A stretch of DNA of 32,701 bases from CAYQZD01 sp964421875. Its GTDB lineage: Bacteria; Electryoneota; Tariuqbacteria; Tariuqbacterales; Tariuqbacteraceae. The position numbers and the translations under genes were made by a program. This document shows, one piece after another, positions 7,715-15,962 of the stretch. Location: NCBI GenBank assembly GCA_964421875.1, contig CAYQZD010000036.1, positions 1-32,701 of the forward strand, given 5' to 3'. Numbering within the stretch: position 1 is the stretch's first letter; every line of letters starts with the position of its first letter. Below the pieces are notes generated by a model that worked only from the letters and a program-made list of their open reading frames with translations, did no database searches and was not told the DNA's origin.

Positions 7715-9157
7715 TCAATCCACCTCGTCGTATACTTCCATATAGTTCCTGGCGACGCGGTTCCAGCTTGAGTCGTATTTCATCGCGCGGCGGGTCAGCG
7801 CCAGCCATTGTTTTTCATCGCTGAAGGTCTCGACAGCTCTTTTCAACGATTCTACCATCGACTTGTCGTCATCCGGTTCGAAGAGGAAACCGGCGCCTTC
7901 ATCGGCGCTGTCGATAATGTCGTCGCCGAAGTAGCCTGTTTTGGGCGCGAGGGGGATTGCGCCGTATTTCATGGCTTTGAAGTGGAGGAGTTCGCGGTGT
8001 TTCGAGGGGTGGAGAAGCAAGATATCTGAGCCGGCGAGGAGCTGTTTCAGTGTGAGTCCGGTGAGCAGTTTCACCGCTCCTATCCGTCCGGGAGAGAATT
8101 TCACGAACTTAGCTACCTCATCTTCACTTGCGGTTTTATCCGACACCACCAGCGCACCGCCGGTATTTTCGAGCAGTTTGACCACTTTTTCCAGGGTTTT
8201 GAAGTCTCCGCCGTCCCAGATGCATCCAAGGAGAGGCGCGCCCGGGGCTAAATCAAGCGAATATTTTTCCAGCAGTGCGGTTCGGTTTTCCGCTTTGCCG
8301 GCGAAATTTCGGTGGGAATAGTTGGCGGATATCTTTTCGTCCTTATCCGGATTCCAGATGTGCTGGTCGACGCCCAGATGGAGGCGGGCTTGTTTTTTGG
8401 GATTGTCAGCGAGGAATTGTTTCAACCAATCGCGTTCGGGGCAGGGTACGGAATTTTCGGAGATTTCTCCGCCGGTGATAATCTTGTCGGCGTGGATGGC
8501 TCCGGCTTTGAGGAAAGAGAACTTCCCTTCAAGTTCGATGTCCGCTCCGGGTTTGAATTCCAGGGGATTAATCCCGGCTTTGAACACGGTGTCTCCGGGG
8601 AACATACTGGCGGTTTCGCAGTTCACCAGCGAGAGCACCAGCTTGGAGGACTGATAGAAGGGATTATCCCCGTAGAGGGCTTTAATATAGTAGCTAGCCA
8701 TCGCGGAGGTCCAATCGGTGCAGTGAATTATTTGGGGCTGCCAGGACAGGGTTCTGAGCATTTCCACCGAGGCCCGGGCAAAGACGATAAACCGCTCTTC
8801 ATTGTCGGGGTACGGTTCTCCGGTAGCGGGGTCGATTATCACGCCGTCTCGGGCTAAGAATTCTACGTTTTCCAGGAAATATACCTGAACCCTGGTGTCG
8901 GGAACGAATCCGGATTTCACCGAGACCCATATCAGCTTTCCCCCCATCGGCACCGGAATTTCCCGCAGGCGTATGACTTCCCTGAGATTGTATTTTCGGT
9001 CGCGAATGAAGCTGTATCTGGGCATAATCACCCGGATGTCGTGCCCTTGAGTTCGGTAGATTCTGGGCAGGTGCCGCGACATCTCCGACAGGGGGGTGTC
9101 CGGGTTAAAAGGCGAGATTTCGGTGGTGAGATAAAGTATCCGCCGCTTCTTTTTCAT
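7715..9157 (-). CDS. GT5-family glycogen/starch synthase-like glycosyltransferase
   Basis: Predicted cytosolic enzyme that would extend alpha-1,4-glucan from a nucleotide-glucose donor. It has 480 residues, the usual glycogen synthase length. The N-terminal GT5 half reads ILYLTTEISPF, then VQVYFLENVEFLARDG, DNEERFIVFARASVEML and IIHCTDWTSAM. The C-terminal Rossmann half ends in AMKYGAIPLAPKTGYFGDDI. Two classical bacterial GlgA signatures are altered: the N-terminal K-x-GGL motif is replaced by NPDTPLSEMS, and the EPCGL-type motif reads SKHRELLHF. The first change is, from memory, typical of the Bacteroidota GT5 branch, so donor choice and activity are uncertain. The ATG at 9157 is preferred because AGGGG lies 6 bases upstream; the ATG at 9163 abuts the AGGGG. 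It stands alone, with its own terminator. Confidence 0.75.
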   Translation of the reverse strand: MKKKRRILYLTTEISPFNPDTPLSEMSRHLPRIYRTQGHDIRVIMPRYSFIRDRKYNLREVIRLREIPVPMGGKLIWVSVKSGFVPDTRVQVYFLENVEFLARDGVIIDPATGEPYPDNEERFIVFARASVEMLRTLSWQPQIIHCTDWTSAMASYYIKALYGDNPFYQSSKLVLSLVNCETASMFPGDTVFKAGINPLEFKPGADIELEGKFSFLKAGAIHADKIITGGEISENSVPCPERDWLKQFLADNPKKQARLHLGVDQHIWNPDKDEKISANYSHRNFAGKAENRTALLEKYSLDLAPGAPLLGCIWDGGDFKTLEKVVKLLENTGGALVVSDKTASEDEVAKFVKFSPGRIGAVKLLTGLTLKQLLAGSDILLLHPSKHRELLHFKAMKYGAIPLAPKTGYFGDDIIDSADEGAGFLFEPDDDKSMVESLKRAVETFSDEKQWLALTRRAMKYDSSWNRVARNYMEVYDEVD

Positions 9158-9263
9158 CTGCATCCCCTAATAATTGAAACTATCTAATATAATGATTTTT
9201 AGGGAATTTTGCAAATTTTAAAGAGATACCCTGCGGTCGGGATAATGCTGAAATGTCATCCCC

Positions 9264-11054
9264 CTAATTTGCCTCCCTGTTATTCGAGATAATCCCCGCT
9301 TGAATTCGGTATAGTCTGTTGTAGATACCTTTACGGCTTATCAATTCCTCGTGGGTCCCCGCTTCGCGCACCTCTCCCCGGTGAAGAACGACGATGCGGT
9401 TAGCTTCCCTGATAGTGGACAAGCGGTGGGCGACCACGATGGAGGTTCGCCCTTGAAGAAGGGTTTTCAACGCCTTCTGAATCAACGCTTCGGTTTCCGG
9501 GTCGACGGAAGAGGTAGCTTCATCCAACAGCAGTATTTGCGGGTCGATAGAGAGCGCTCTGGCGAAGGATAAAAGCTGGCGCTGTCCGGTGGAGAGGGTG
9601 GCGCCTCGCTCGCCGATGCGGGCTTCGAGGCCCTGTGGGATAGAGCTGATGAAGCCTCCAGCTTGAACCGCCTCCGCGAAGGAGCCGACCCGCTCAGGGT
9701 GCGACCTTTCCCGGTCGATACAAATGTTGTCGCCGATGGCGCCGTTGAAAAGGAACAGTTCCTGCTGCACCAGACCGATGCTTTGCCGCAGTTTTTCCGG
9801 CGAAAGGTCGCGGATATCGATTCCGTCCAGCAGAATCTCCCCCTCATCGACATCGTAAAAGCGGCAGAGGAGGTTGATGAGGGTGGTTTTCCCGGCGCCG
9901 GTGCGTCCCACAATCGCCAGGGTCTGACCCGGCTCCACCGTAAAGGAGACATTATTCAATACCGGGAGGGCTTTATCATAGCCGAAGGTCACATTTCTGA
10001 ATTCTACCTTCCCCCGCAGCTTTTTCATTTCCGCCGGAGCTTCAGGGGGGGTAATATCCGGTTCGGTGTCCATCAGTGCGAAGATGCGTTCCGAAGCAGC
10101 CAGGGCGTTCTGCAGGATGTTGTATTTATCGGAAAGGTCTCGGATAGGGCGAAAAAGCCTTTCGCTGTACTGCAGGAAAGCCACCAGCGCTCCCAGTGTC
10201 ATCGCTCCTCCCAGTATCAATTTACCGCCGTATCCGACAATCAGCGCTATGGCGATAGCGGCGAGCAGTTCAATTGTGGGGAAGAAAACGGAGAAGTAGA
10301 GGATGGTTTTCAGGTTGGCGTCAAGGTATTTTCGGTTTAGTTTCGCGAAATTACGGTTGTTGCGGTTCTTTAGGTTGAACAGGTGATTGACCGCCATCCC
10401 GGCGATGTTTTCGTTCATATATGCGTTTATGCGCGCCACCCTGCGCCTGATTTGTCTGAAGGCGGCGCGGGCGTAGCGGCGGAAAATGAAGGAGGCTAAG
10501 AAAACCAGGGGCATCAGGGCGAAGGTGACCAGCGCCAGCCTCCAGTTCATCCAGAGCATTGCTGCGACAATTCCGGCGATGGTGAAAACGTCGCCGAAGA
10601 CCGCCACCAGCCCCGCCGACAGGGTTTCGTCCAGCACCTGCACGTCCGAGGTTACCCTGGTCATCAGGCGTCCTACCGGATTGCGGTCGAAATAAGATAC
10701 CGAGAGCTTTTGCAGGTGGGAGAAGACCGCTATCCTCAAGTCCAGCACCGCTTTTTGGCCGATGAGTCGTGTATGGTAAACCTGAAGGAAGCGGGCGATT
10801 AAAGCCGCAACCAAGATGATGAAATAGATGGCGACCGTTTTGGTCAGTCCGGGGACGTCCTTTCCCGCGATGTTTACGTCGATGGCGTATTTGGTCAACA
10901 CCGGGCCCAGGAGTTCGAATGCCGCCACTAACAGCAGCAGGAATGTCGAAAACGCCACCCGCCATTTGTAGGGGAGGACATATTTTAACATCCGGCGCAG
11001 CATACGGGCGTCGAAGTCTTTCTCGGCGTATTCTTCTTCCCGGTGGAGATTCAT
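9264..11054 (-). CDS. ABC exporter half-transporter (TMD-NBD fusion, MdlB type)
   Basis: Inner-membrane ATP-driven exporter of 596 residues that should work as a homodimer or heterodimer. An N-terminal type IV exporter domain (about 25-330) has six hydrophobic segments and the elbow/coupling motif FDRNPVGRLMTRVTSDV. The ATPase domain follows, with Walker A GRTGAGKT (383-390), Q-loop LVQQELFLF, signature LSTGQ (487-491), Walker B ILLLDEA (507-513) and H-loop His543 in VVAHRLSTI. LSTGQ rather than LSGGQ, together with the SERIFALMDTEPDI linker, recalls the MdlB/YheH branch. All catalytic residues are present, so it could act as a homodimer. No partner half-transporter is adjacent. The substrate (lipid, drug or peptide) cannot be told. 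No strong ribosome binding site precedes the ATG. Confidence 0.9.
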   Translation of the reverse strand: MNLHREEEYAEKDFDARMLRRMLKYVLPYKWRVAFSTFLLLLVAAFELLGPVLTKYAIDVNIAGKDVPGLTKTVAIYFIILVAALIARFLQVYHTRLIGQKAVLDLRIAVFSHLQKLSVSYFDRNPVGRLMTRVTSDVQVLDETLSAGLVAVFGDVFTIAGIVAAMLWMNWRLALVTFALMPLVFLASFIFRRYARAAFRQIRRRVARINAYMNENIAGMAVNHLFNLKNRNNRNFAKLNRKYLDANLKTILYFSVFFPTIELLAAIAIALIVGYGGKLILGGAMTLGALVAFLQYSERLFRPIRDLSDKYNILQNALAASERIFALMDTEPDITPPEAPAEMKKLRGKVEFRNVTFGYDKALPVLNNVSFTVEPGQTLAIVGRTGAGKTTLINLLCRFYDVDEGEILLDGIDIRDLSPEKLRQSIGLVQQELFLFNGAIGDNICIDRERSHPERVGSFAEAVQAGGFISSIPQGLEARIGERGATLSTGQRQLLSFARALSIDPQILLLDEATSSVDPETEALIQKALKTLLQGRTSIVVAHRLSTIREANRIVVLHRGEVREAGTHEELISRKGIYNRLYRIQAGIISNNREAN

Positions 11055-11209
11055 ATTGTCAGCGTCTATACTCTATATAATTACGCTTTTTCCGGTGGAA
11101 AACTGTATAGTAATTAGCGATATCTGAAAAACATAGTTCACAAGTTAAACGATGTGGCGCACGGTCCCCGCAGCCTGTCTAAGAATTCCGAAAACGCGCC
11201 TATTGTCGT

Positions 11210-11235
11210 GTCGCAGAGTCCCCGCACTCTGCGAC
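11210..11235. repeat. Perfect hairpin, CTCCGC-loop family (CCCCGC variant)
   Basis: GTCGCAGAGT (11210-11219) and ACTCTGCGAC (11226-11235) form a perfect 10-base stem around CCCCGC, one base from the family loop CTCCGC. Confidence 0.8.
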
Positions 11236-11260
11236 ATATGCCTATAAATCAGTTAATTAC

Positions 11261-11285
11261 TGTTGACAGTGGAAAGTCGACAGCG
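11261..11285. repeat. Degenerate CTCCGC-family hairpin
   Basis: TGTTGACA and GTCGACAGC are imperfect arms around GTGGAA, the position of the GCGGAG loop. The right arm matches the arm of the copy at 5603-5628 (GTCGACAGC). Confidence 0.4.
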
Positions 11286-11309
11286 CAAAAGTCATCTATA
11301 ATCCCCCCT

Positions 11310-11364
11310 ACCCCCCTTTAGAAAAGGGGGGAAAAGCGGAAAGTCCCCCTTTAGAAAAGGGGGG
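11310..11364. repeat. Tandem CCCCTTTAGAAAAGGGG palindromes
   Basis: CCCCCCTTTAGAAAAGGGGGG at 11311-11331 is repeated, one C shorter, at 11345-11364, separated by AAAGCGGAAAGT. Each folds into a short G/C stem with an A/T loop. Confidence 0.7.
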
Positions 11365-11393
11365 AAACGAGAAGAATAGTAAGGTCGTATTCA

Positions 11394-11415
11394 TTCCCAC
11401 GCGGGAGCGTGGGAA
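11394..11415. repeat. Hairpin TTCCCACGC/GCGTGGGAA
   Basis: Perfect 9-base arms around GGGA. The copy at 30054-30075 has the same arms extended by one base pair around CC. REP-like palindromes with these arms are common in environmental genomes. Confidence 0.7.
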
Positions 11416-11423
11416 CGAGGAAA

Positions 11424-11462
11424 GAGATTCTTCGCTCCGCCTACGGCGGGCTCAGAATGACA
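11424..11462. repeat. Single end of a TGTCATTCTGAG-type element
   Basis: Reading the minus strand, TGTCATTCTGAGCCCGCCGT begins a 39-base copy of one end of the element type at 5466-5547, with a small CCGCC/GGCGG hairpin inside. No opposite end is seen nearby. Confidence 0.5.
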
Positions 11463-11493
11463 ATATTTACCACGTGCCTATTAACTTACTTGA

Positions 11494-12333
11494 TCATAAA
11501 GCCTCACTGTTCAAATTCTCCAGCGCTTCTTCGACCGTAAAAATCCTTATATCCGGCGCCCGGCCTTCGCTGACAAGTCCGCTCCAGGCTGAAGCCAGTT
11601 CCGGGGGAATCAGTTTCCAGGATTCCAGTTTTTCCTGGTCGTAGAAGACTTCGCGGTCACCGTCGTATACTATTTTCCCGTTATGCAGGATAATCACCCG
11701 CCGGCAGTTTTCCATAGCGAAATCAAGGTCGTGTGTCGCCATCAGCGCGCTTTTTCCTTCGCTGAGGCGGGTTTTAAGGATTCGCCGCAGCATAGTCTTG
11801 CCGGCGGGGTCGAGTCCCGCGGCGGGTTCGTCAAGCAGCAACATATCGGGCTTGAGCGCCAGCACCGACGCCAGCGCCAGGCGTTTCCGTTCGCCGCCGC
11901 TGAGTTCGAAGGGGGATTTGTCGCTGAATTTTTCCGGGTGAAGGCCTGTAAGCCGGAGGGCTTCGCCCGCCAGCTCCTCGATGTTTTCAGGGGGGAAGCC
12001 GAAATTTTCCAGTCCGAAGGCGGCTTCCCGCATTACAGTGGTTTCAAAAGCCTGCGCTTCGGCGAATTGGAAGACAATCCCCACCTGCCGCCGCAGTTCC
12101 CTCAGTTTTTCCCCTTTTGCGGGGAAGGCTCCGCCCCGGAAAAAAATACTCCCCGCTGTCGGCTTCAGCAGTCCGACCAGGATTTTGAGCAGGGTGGATT
12201 TTCCTGAGCCCACGTGTCCCGCCAGCGCCGCGATTTCACCTTGCCGAAGGTTCAGATTCACCCCTTCAAGCGCGTTTTTCCGCCGCGACTCCGGGTAGGA
12301 GAACCCGATATTATGCAAATTGAACAGCGTCAT
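11494..12333 (-). CDS. ECF-type transporter ATPase (EcfA), complete catalytic set
   Basis: Cytosolic ATPase subunit of an energy-coupling-factor (vitamin/metal) importer, 279 residues. Visible motifs are Walker A GHVGSGKST, Q-loop IVFQFAEAQAFETTV, signature LSGGERKRLALAS, Walker B MLLLDEPAAGLDP and an intact H-loop MATHDLDF. The Q-loop region and the roughly 60-residue C-terminal extension are typical of EcfA/CbiO. Its ATG overlaps the stop of the upstream ATPase gene in ATGA, and GGAGGGG lies just upstream, so the two are translationally coupled and should form an EcfA heterodimer. No EcfT or substrate-binding S component lies downstream: the next 440 bases are repeats. Confidence 0.88.
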   Translation of the reverse strand: MTLFNLHNIGFSYPESRRKNALEGVNLNLRQGEIAALAGHVGSGKSTLLKILVGLLKPTAGSIFFRGGAFPAKGEKLRELRRQVGIVFQFAEAQAFETTVMREAAFGLENFGFPPENIEELAGEALRLTGLHPEKFSDKSPFELSGGERKRLALASVLALKPDMLLLDEPAAGLDPAGKTMLRRILKTRLSEGKSALMATHDLDFAMENCRRVIILHNGKIVYDGDREVFYDQEKLESWKLIPPELASAWSGLVSEGRAPDIRIFTVEEALENLNSEAL

Positions 12334-13055
12334 CCTCCCCTCCGCGCCTTCAGCAGGAATTCAAGGGGAGGGTCGATTCCCGCCGCCGAGGTCGATTCCC
12401 GACGGGTGAAGAACGATTCCGGCGAGCCGTCGTAACAGACTTCGCCTTCGCGTAACACCCCCAGCCGATGACAGTCCAGACTTTCGGAAGAGGACTGGGT
12501 GATGAGGATAATACCCACGCTTGACTGGAGCTTTCGCAGGCTTCGGTGGAAATTTCTTCCAGAGAGGGGGTCGAGCAGGGCGGTGGGTTCATCTAAGATG
12601 AGGTAATCGGGTTTCATCGCCATCACCGAAGCCAGCGCCAGTTTCTGCATCTGTCCTCCGGAGAGGAGGTGGGGAGGGCGCTTTCGCAGTTCTTCGAGTC
12701 CGAACAGAGTCAGGGCTTCATCGACGCGGCGGCGCATTTCGTCCCGCGAGAGGCCGATGTTTTCCAGTCCGAAGGCGATTTCCCGTTCGGCGGTGGAAGC
12801 CACCAATTGGTCTTCCGGCTGCTGGAACACCAGTCCTACTTTACCTGGCGGAGACGCGGCGGGCGGCATTCCGTCGAGGAGGATTTCTCCTTCATCCGGT
12901 TCGAGCAGTCCTTTGATGAGCAGCGCCAGGGTTGATTTACCGCTGCCGTTGGCTCCCATCAGCGCCAGTCTTTCGCCCGGTTCGAGGCTGAGGTTTACGC
13001 TATTGAGCGCCGGTCTGCCGGAGTATGCGTAGGAGACTCGGTTCAGGGAAATCAT
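12330..13055 (-). CDS. ECF-type transporter ATPase (EcfA), H-loop His replaced by Gln
   Basis: Second ECF ATPase, 241 residues, upstream partner of the gene at 11494-12333. It has Walker A GANGSGKST, Q-loop VGLVFQQPEDQLVAST (QPEDQ is diagnostic for EcfA/CbiO), signature LSGGQMQKLALAS and Walker B YLILDEPTALLDP. The switch region reads ILITQSSSES, where nearly all ABC ATPases have His; the codon is CAG. This suggests one weakened ATP site in the heterodimer. The start has GGGAGG (13061-13066) 5-6 bases upstream. It follows waaA by 27 bases, so waaA and the two ATPases are probably co-transcribed. Confidence 0.87.
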   Translation of the reverse strand: MISLNRVSYAYSGRPALNSVNLSLEPGERLALMGANGSGKSTLALLIKGLLEPDEGEILLDGMPPAASPPGKVGLVFQQPEDQLVASTAEREIAFGLENIGLSRDEMRRRVDEALTLFGLEELRKRPPHLLSGGQMQKLALASVMAMKPDYLILDEPTALLDPLSGRNFHRSLRKLQSSVGIILITQSSSESLDCHRLGVLREGEVCYDGSPESFFTRRESTSAAGIDPPLEFLLKARRGG

Positions 13056-13082
13056 TTCATCCTCCCGCGGTCCCGGAGTATA

Positions 13083-14372
13083 TTAACCTTGCCCAAGCCG
13101 GTTTGAACCCAGGTTCATCAGTTCGATTGTTTTATGGGCGAGATAATCGGCGACGCCCGCTTTTTCCTTTACCAGCTCGCCTGCCACTTTTCCACAGGTT
13201 TTCCGGTAAGGTTCATCCTCGATGAAACGCTGCAATAAGGGTTTGAATTGGTCGAGGCCTTTGACGGTGAAGCCGCCTCCGCGCTCGACGAGTTCTCCGG
13301 CTTCGGCGCTGACATGATAGTGGGGTCCGAATATCACGGGGATGGAAAATACCGCCGGTTCAATCACGGAATGCACTCCCCGGCCGAAACCTCCGCCCAC
13401 GTAGGCGATATCCGTATAGCGGTAGAGCGCCGCCAGCGCTCCTACCTTATCGACCAGCAGGGCGCGGGCTTCGGACTCCGGTTTAATCTGGGAGAACCTG
13501 ATATGGGAGATTCCGGCATGTTCCAGCGCTTTTTCCACGCGGCAGAGGAAACCTTGCGCCGGTTCGTGCGGCACCCAGATGAGCCGCCAATCGGAGTGGC
13601 TTTTGCAGATTTCGAGGAAAACCTGCAGGGTGAAATCCTCTTCCGGCCATACCGACCCGCAGATGAAAACCGGATTATCCGCGAATCCGCGGGGGAGTTC
13701 CACCCTCTTTTTCAGGGTGCGTTCCACCACTCGGTCGAACCTGGTGTCTCCGGGAGCTTCAACTCTGGATTCCGAGCCTAATATTAGTTCAAAGCGGCGG
13801 GCGTGGCTTTCGGACACCGCGAATATGGCTGTCATCGAACGGTAAACATCCCGGAAAAAACTTCTCAGCAGCGGATGGAGTCTGACGGAGCGTTCGTGCA
13901 TATTTCCGTTGACCAGCGCGGTGGGAATGTTCCTTCGGCGGCATGCCCATACTATGTTGGGCCAGACGTCATGCTTGCAGAATACGAATAGATCGGGTCT
14001 CAAGCTTTCCAGAAAACCTTTGACGGCGTGGTTGGTGTCGAAGGGGAGGTAGGAAATCAGGTTCGGCGCGGAGTTCTTAAGGGCGATTTTATAGCCAGAA
14101 GGCGAGAAGAAGGTGGCGGCGGCGAGCAGTCCCTTTTCCTGAAATGCTTTAATCAAGGGTAGAGCCGCCTCAAATTCCCCGGCGGAGGCGCAGTGAATCA
14201 CCGTTAGGGGACCGGGATGCTTTTCCCGCCACTTGGAGACGTCGGAGAGCAGTTTTTTCCGGCCTTGCCAGCCCTGGCGGGCTTTACGGTTAAAGGGCTG
14301 CGCCAGGAAAAAAACCAGCGGCCCCAACGGCGCCGCCAAATATCGGTATATATTGCGGTGGATAACTTTCAA
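13083..14372 (-). CDS. waaA: 3-deoxy-D-manno-octulosonic acid (Kdo) transferase
   Basis: GT30 enzyme (WaaA/KdtA) that transfers Kdo from CMP-Kdo to lipid A precursor at the inner-membrane face, so the organism makes LPS. It has 429 residues, the normal length. Diagnostic stretches are HCASAGEFEAALPLI (with the catalytic Glu of the GE motif), TFFSPSGYKIA, ALVNGNMHERS, GDTRFDRV, FICGSVWPEED and IWVPHEP. The C-terminal donor domain has YVGGGFGRGVHSVIEPAVF and IPVIFGPHY. A short hydrophobic N-terminus (YLAAPLGPLVFFLA) is the usual membrane anchor. The start is a TTG; no better in-frame ATG or GTG is visible close by and no strong ribosome binding site precedes it, so the first few residues are uncertain. 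It heads the operon with the two ECF ATPases. Confidence 0.93.
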   Translation of the reverse strand: MKVIHRNIYRYLAAPLGPLVFFLAQPFNRKARQGWQGRKKLLSDVSKWREKHPGPLTVIHCASAGEFEAALPLIKAFQEKGLLAAATFFSPSGYKIALKNSAPNLISYLPFDTNHAVKGFLESLRPDLFVFCKHDVWPNIVWACRRRNIPTALVNGNMHERSVRLHPLLRSFFRDVYRSMTAIFAVSESHARRFELILGSESRVEAPGDTRFDRVVERTLKKRVELPRGFADNPVFICGSVWPEEDFTLQVFLEICKSHSDWRLIWVPHEPAQGFLCRVEKALEHAGISHIRFSQIKPESEARALLVDKVGALAALYRYTDIAYVGGGFGRGVHSVIEPAVFSIPVIFGPHYHVSAEAGELVERGGGFTVKGLDQFKPLLQRFIEDEPYRKTCGKVAGELVKEKAGVADYLAHKTIELMNLGSNRLGQG

Positions 14373-14577
14373 ATCGGGGAATCATATAGAATAGTGCCGG
14401 TAAAGAATAGACATGAATACATATTTTAGCGCAATTTGGCAGGGGTGTTCAATTGAATGTCCCTACAAGATAAGCGCCACTGTTGGAATAAGACCCGATG
14501 TAACTCATTTCAATTACAGGATTTTCCCTCGATTCCACTCTCGATCATATGAGTGTAAAAGCCGCCCTCGCAAGGAT

Positions 14578-15606
14578 TCAGTCGATTGGTCTGATGTCGA
14601 TCATCCGCTTCAGCGCTTGGTAGGCTTTCTCTCTAATATTCCGGGGGACGTCTATTTCGTACTGCTCTTTTTCAATAGCCCAGCATACTTTGGGCAGTGT
14701 AGTAAGTTTCATTGTCCGGCAAATCCCGCCGCTAGAAAGAGGATATATCTTACTCTCCGGGAAACGTTGCTGCAACTGCTCTACCAGCCCGATTTCGGTG
14801 CCGATAATGACTCCCCGCTGTTCGATAAGGTCCAGGTTATCCTCGGTCCAGTGCACCATCCCTGAAGTGGAGGTCACCAGGTCGGCGCGTTCCAGCACTT
14901 CCATCCGGCATTCCGGGTGGGCGATAAAAAGAGCGCCGGGATGTTCCCGCAGCGCTTGCTCCAGGTGGTTTCGGGTGAAGTTGTCATGAACGTAGCAGAA
15001 TCCTTCCCACGGTATAATGTCGGCTCCGGTCTGGCTCTGCACGTACATCGCCAGGTTTCGGTCTGGTGTGAAGATAATTTTCCGGTTTCCCAAAGAACGG
15101 ACGACTTCAACGGCGTTGGAGGATGTGCAGCAGATGTCCGATTCAGCTTTAACTTCGGCGGTGGAATTGACGTAAGTCACCACCAGGGCGTCGGGGTGTT
15201 TTCTTTTCAGGTCTCTGAGGATTTCAATGTCCACCATCAACGCCATTGGGCAGTTGGCTCTGCGGTCCGGAATCACCACTTTTTTATCGGGGCTGAGAAT
15301 TTTAGCGGACTCCGCCATAAAATCCACACCGCAGAAGACAATCAAAGAGGCGTCGCTGCGGGCGGCTTCGATGGAAAGCCCCAGTGAATCCCCCAGAAAA
15401 TCCGCCAGTCCCTGCACCTCCATCCGCTGGTAGTTGTGCACCAGCAGCACCGCGTTCTTCTCCCGCCTGGCTTTCAGTATCCGGTCTCTCAATTCCTCCG
15501 GGGACATCCGCTCATAGTCGGATAGTTCAGCGGCAGTCTCTGCTATCGAATTCGTCTCGATTTCAACCGTATCACTGGAATTCCGTGTAAAGTCGGATTC
15601 TGACAT
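14578..15606 (-). CDS. nadA: Quinolinate synthase
   Basis: [4Fe-4S] enzyme that condenses iminoaspartate with dihydroxyacetone phosphate to quinolinate, using the product of NadB (5854-7437). It has 342 residues. Family motifs are LVHNYQRMEVQGLADFLGDS, IVFCGVDFMAESAKIL, CPMALMVD, VTYVNSTAEVKAESDICCTS, FTPDRNLAMYV, SGMVHW and YPLSSGGICRTMKLTTL. Candidate cluster cysteines are C92, C159/C160 and C296. The first 33 residues are a polar extension before the conserved core. A later ATG (residue 34) is possible, although neither start has a good ribosome binding site. It lies 205 bases upstream of waaA. No nadC lies in the window. Confidence 0.95.
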   Translation of the reverse strand: MSESDFTRNSSDTVEIETNSIAETAAELSDYERMSPEELRDRILKARREKNAVLLVHNYQRMEVQGLADFLGDSLGLSIEAARSDASLIVFCGVDFMAESAKILSPDKKVVIPDRRANCPMALMVDIEILRDLKRKHPDALVVTYVNSTAEVKAESDICCTSSNAVEVVRSLGNRKIIFTPDRNLAMYVQSQTGADIIPWEGFCYVHDNFTRNHLEQALREHPGALFIAHPECRMEVLERADLVTSTSGMVHWTEDNLDLIEQRGVIIGTEIGLVEQLQQRFPESKIYPLSSGGICRTMKLTTLPKVCWAIEKEQYEIDVPRNIREKAYQALKRMIDIRPID

Positions 15607-15962
15607 ATCAGTTTCTATATAGTATATCGTAAATTGTGTAGTTACGACTATCTAAATGTAATCTTAGATGTCAATATAGAGAAGTTCGTAAGACTATAGC
15701 TGTCTGAAGTCATAAGTGAAATAGTCATTCCGGCGCAGCCGGAATGACGAATATGCTTCATATCAGTAAAGTGTTACAGAAGTTCTACTCCACAAGTCAA
15801 CGACGCCGATTTTTAGCGTAAATATCAATTTACTGAAAAAATGATAAATATGCAAGGATATGATCTATTCCCATCCGGTTAACTGGCTAATTCACCTTTG
15901 CATCATTAATTTTTTATTCACACCTTCGACATCCACTTCCCTCGCAGGCACCTGCTCTGTGT
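15607..15962. other. Intergenic region without genes
   Basis: A/T-rich spacer between the RNA methyltransferase gene and nadA, both on the minus strand, so it should carry the nadA promoter. The only structure seen is the hairpin at 15724-15748. No promoter or terminator could be assigned. Confidence 0.6.
15724..15748. repeat. Hairpin GTCATTCCGGC/GCCGGAATGAC
   Basis: Perfect 11-base arms around GCA. The outer GTCATTCC end is shared with the MITE-like element at 27563-27642, so this may be a minimal relative. There is no T-run on either side. Confidence 0.7.

Larger units (their letters stand above)
11055..11493. other. Intergenic repeat cluster without genes
   Basis: This gap between two minus-strand ABC genes holds a CTCCGC-loop hairpin (11210-11235), a degenerate second one (11261-11285), two CCCCTTTAGAAAAGGGG palindromes (11310-11364), a TTCCCACGC hairpin (11394-11415) and one end of a TGTCATTCTGAG element (11424-11462). 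No coding sequence is supported. Confidence 0.7.
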
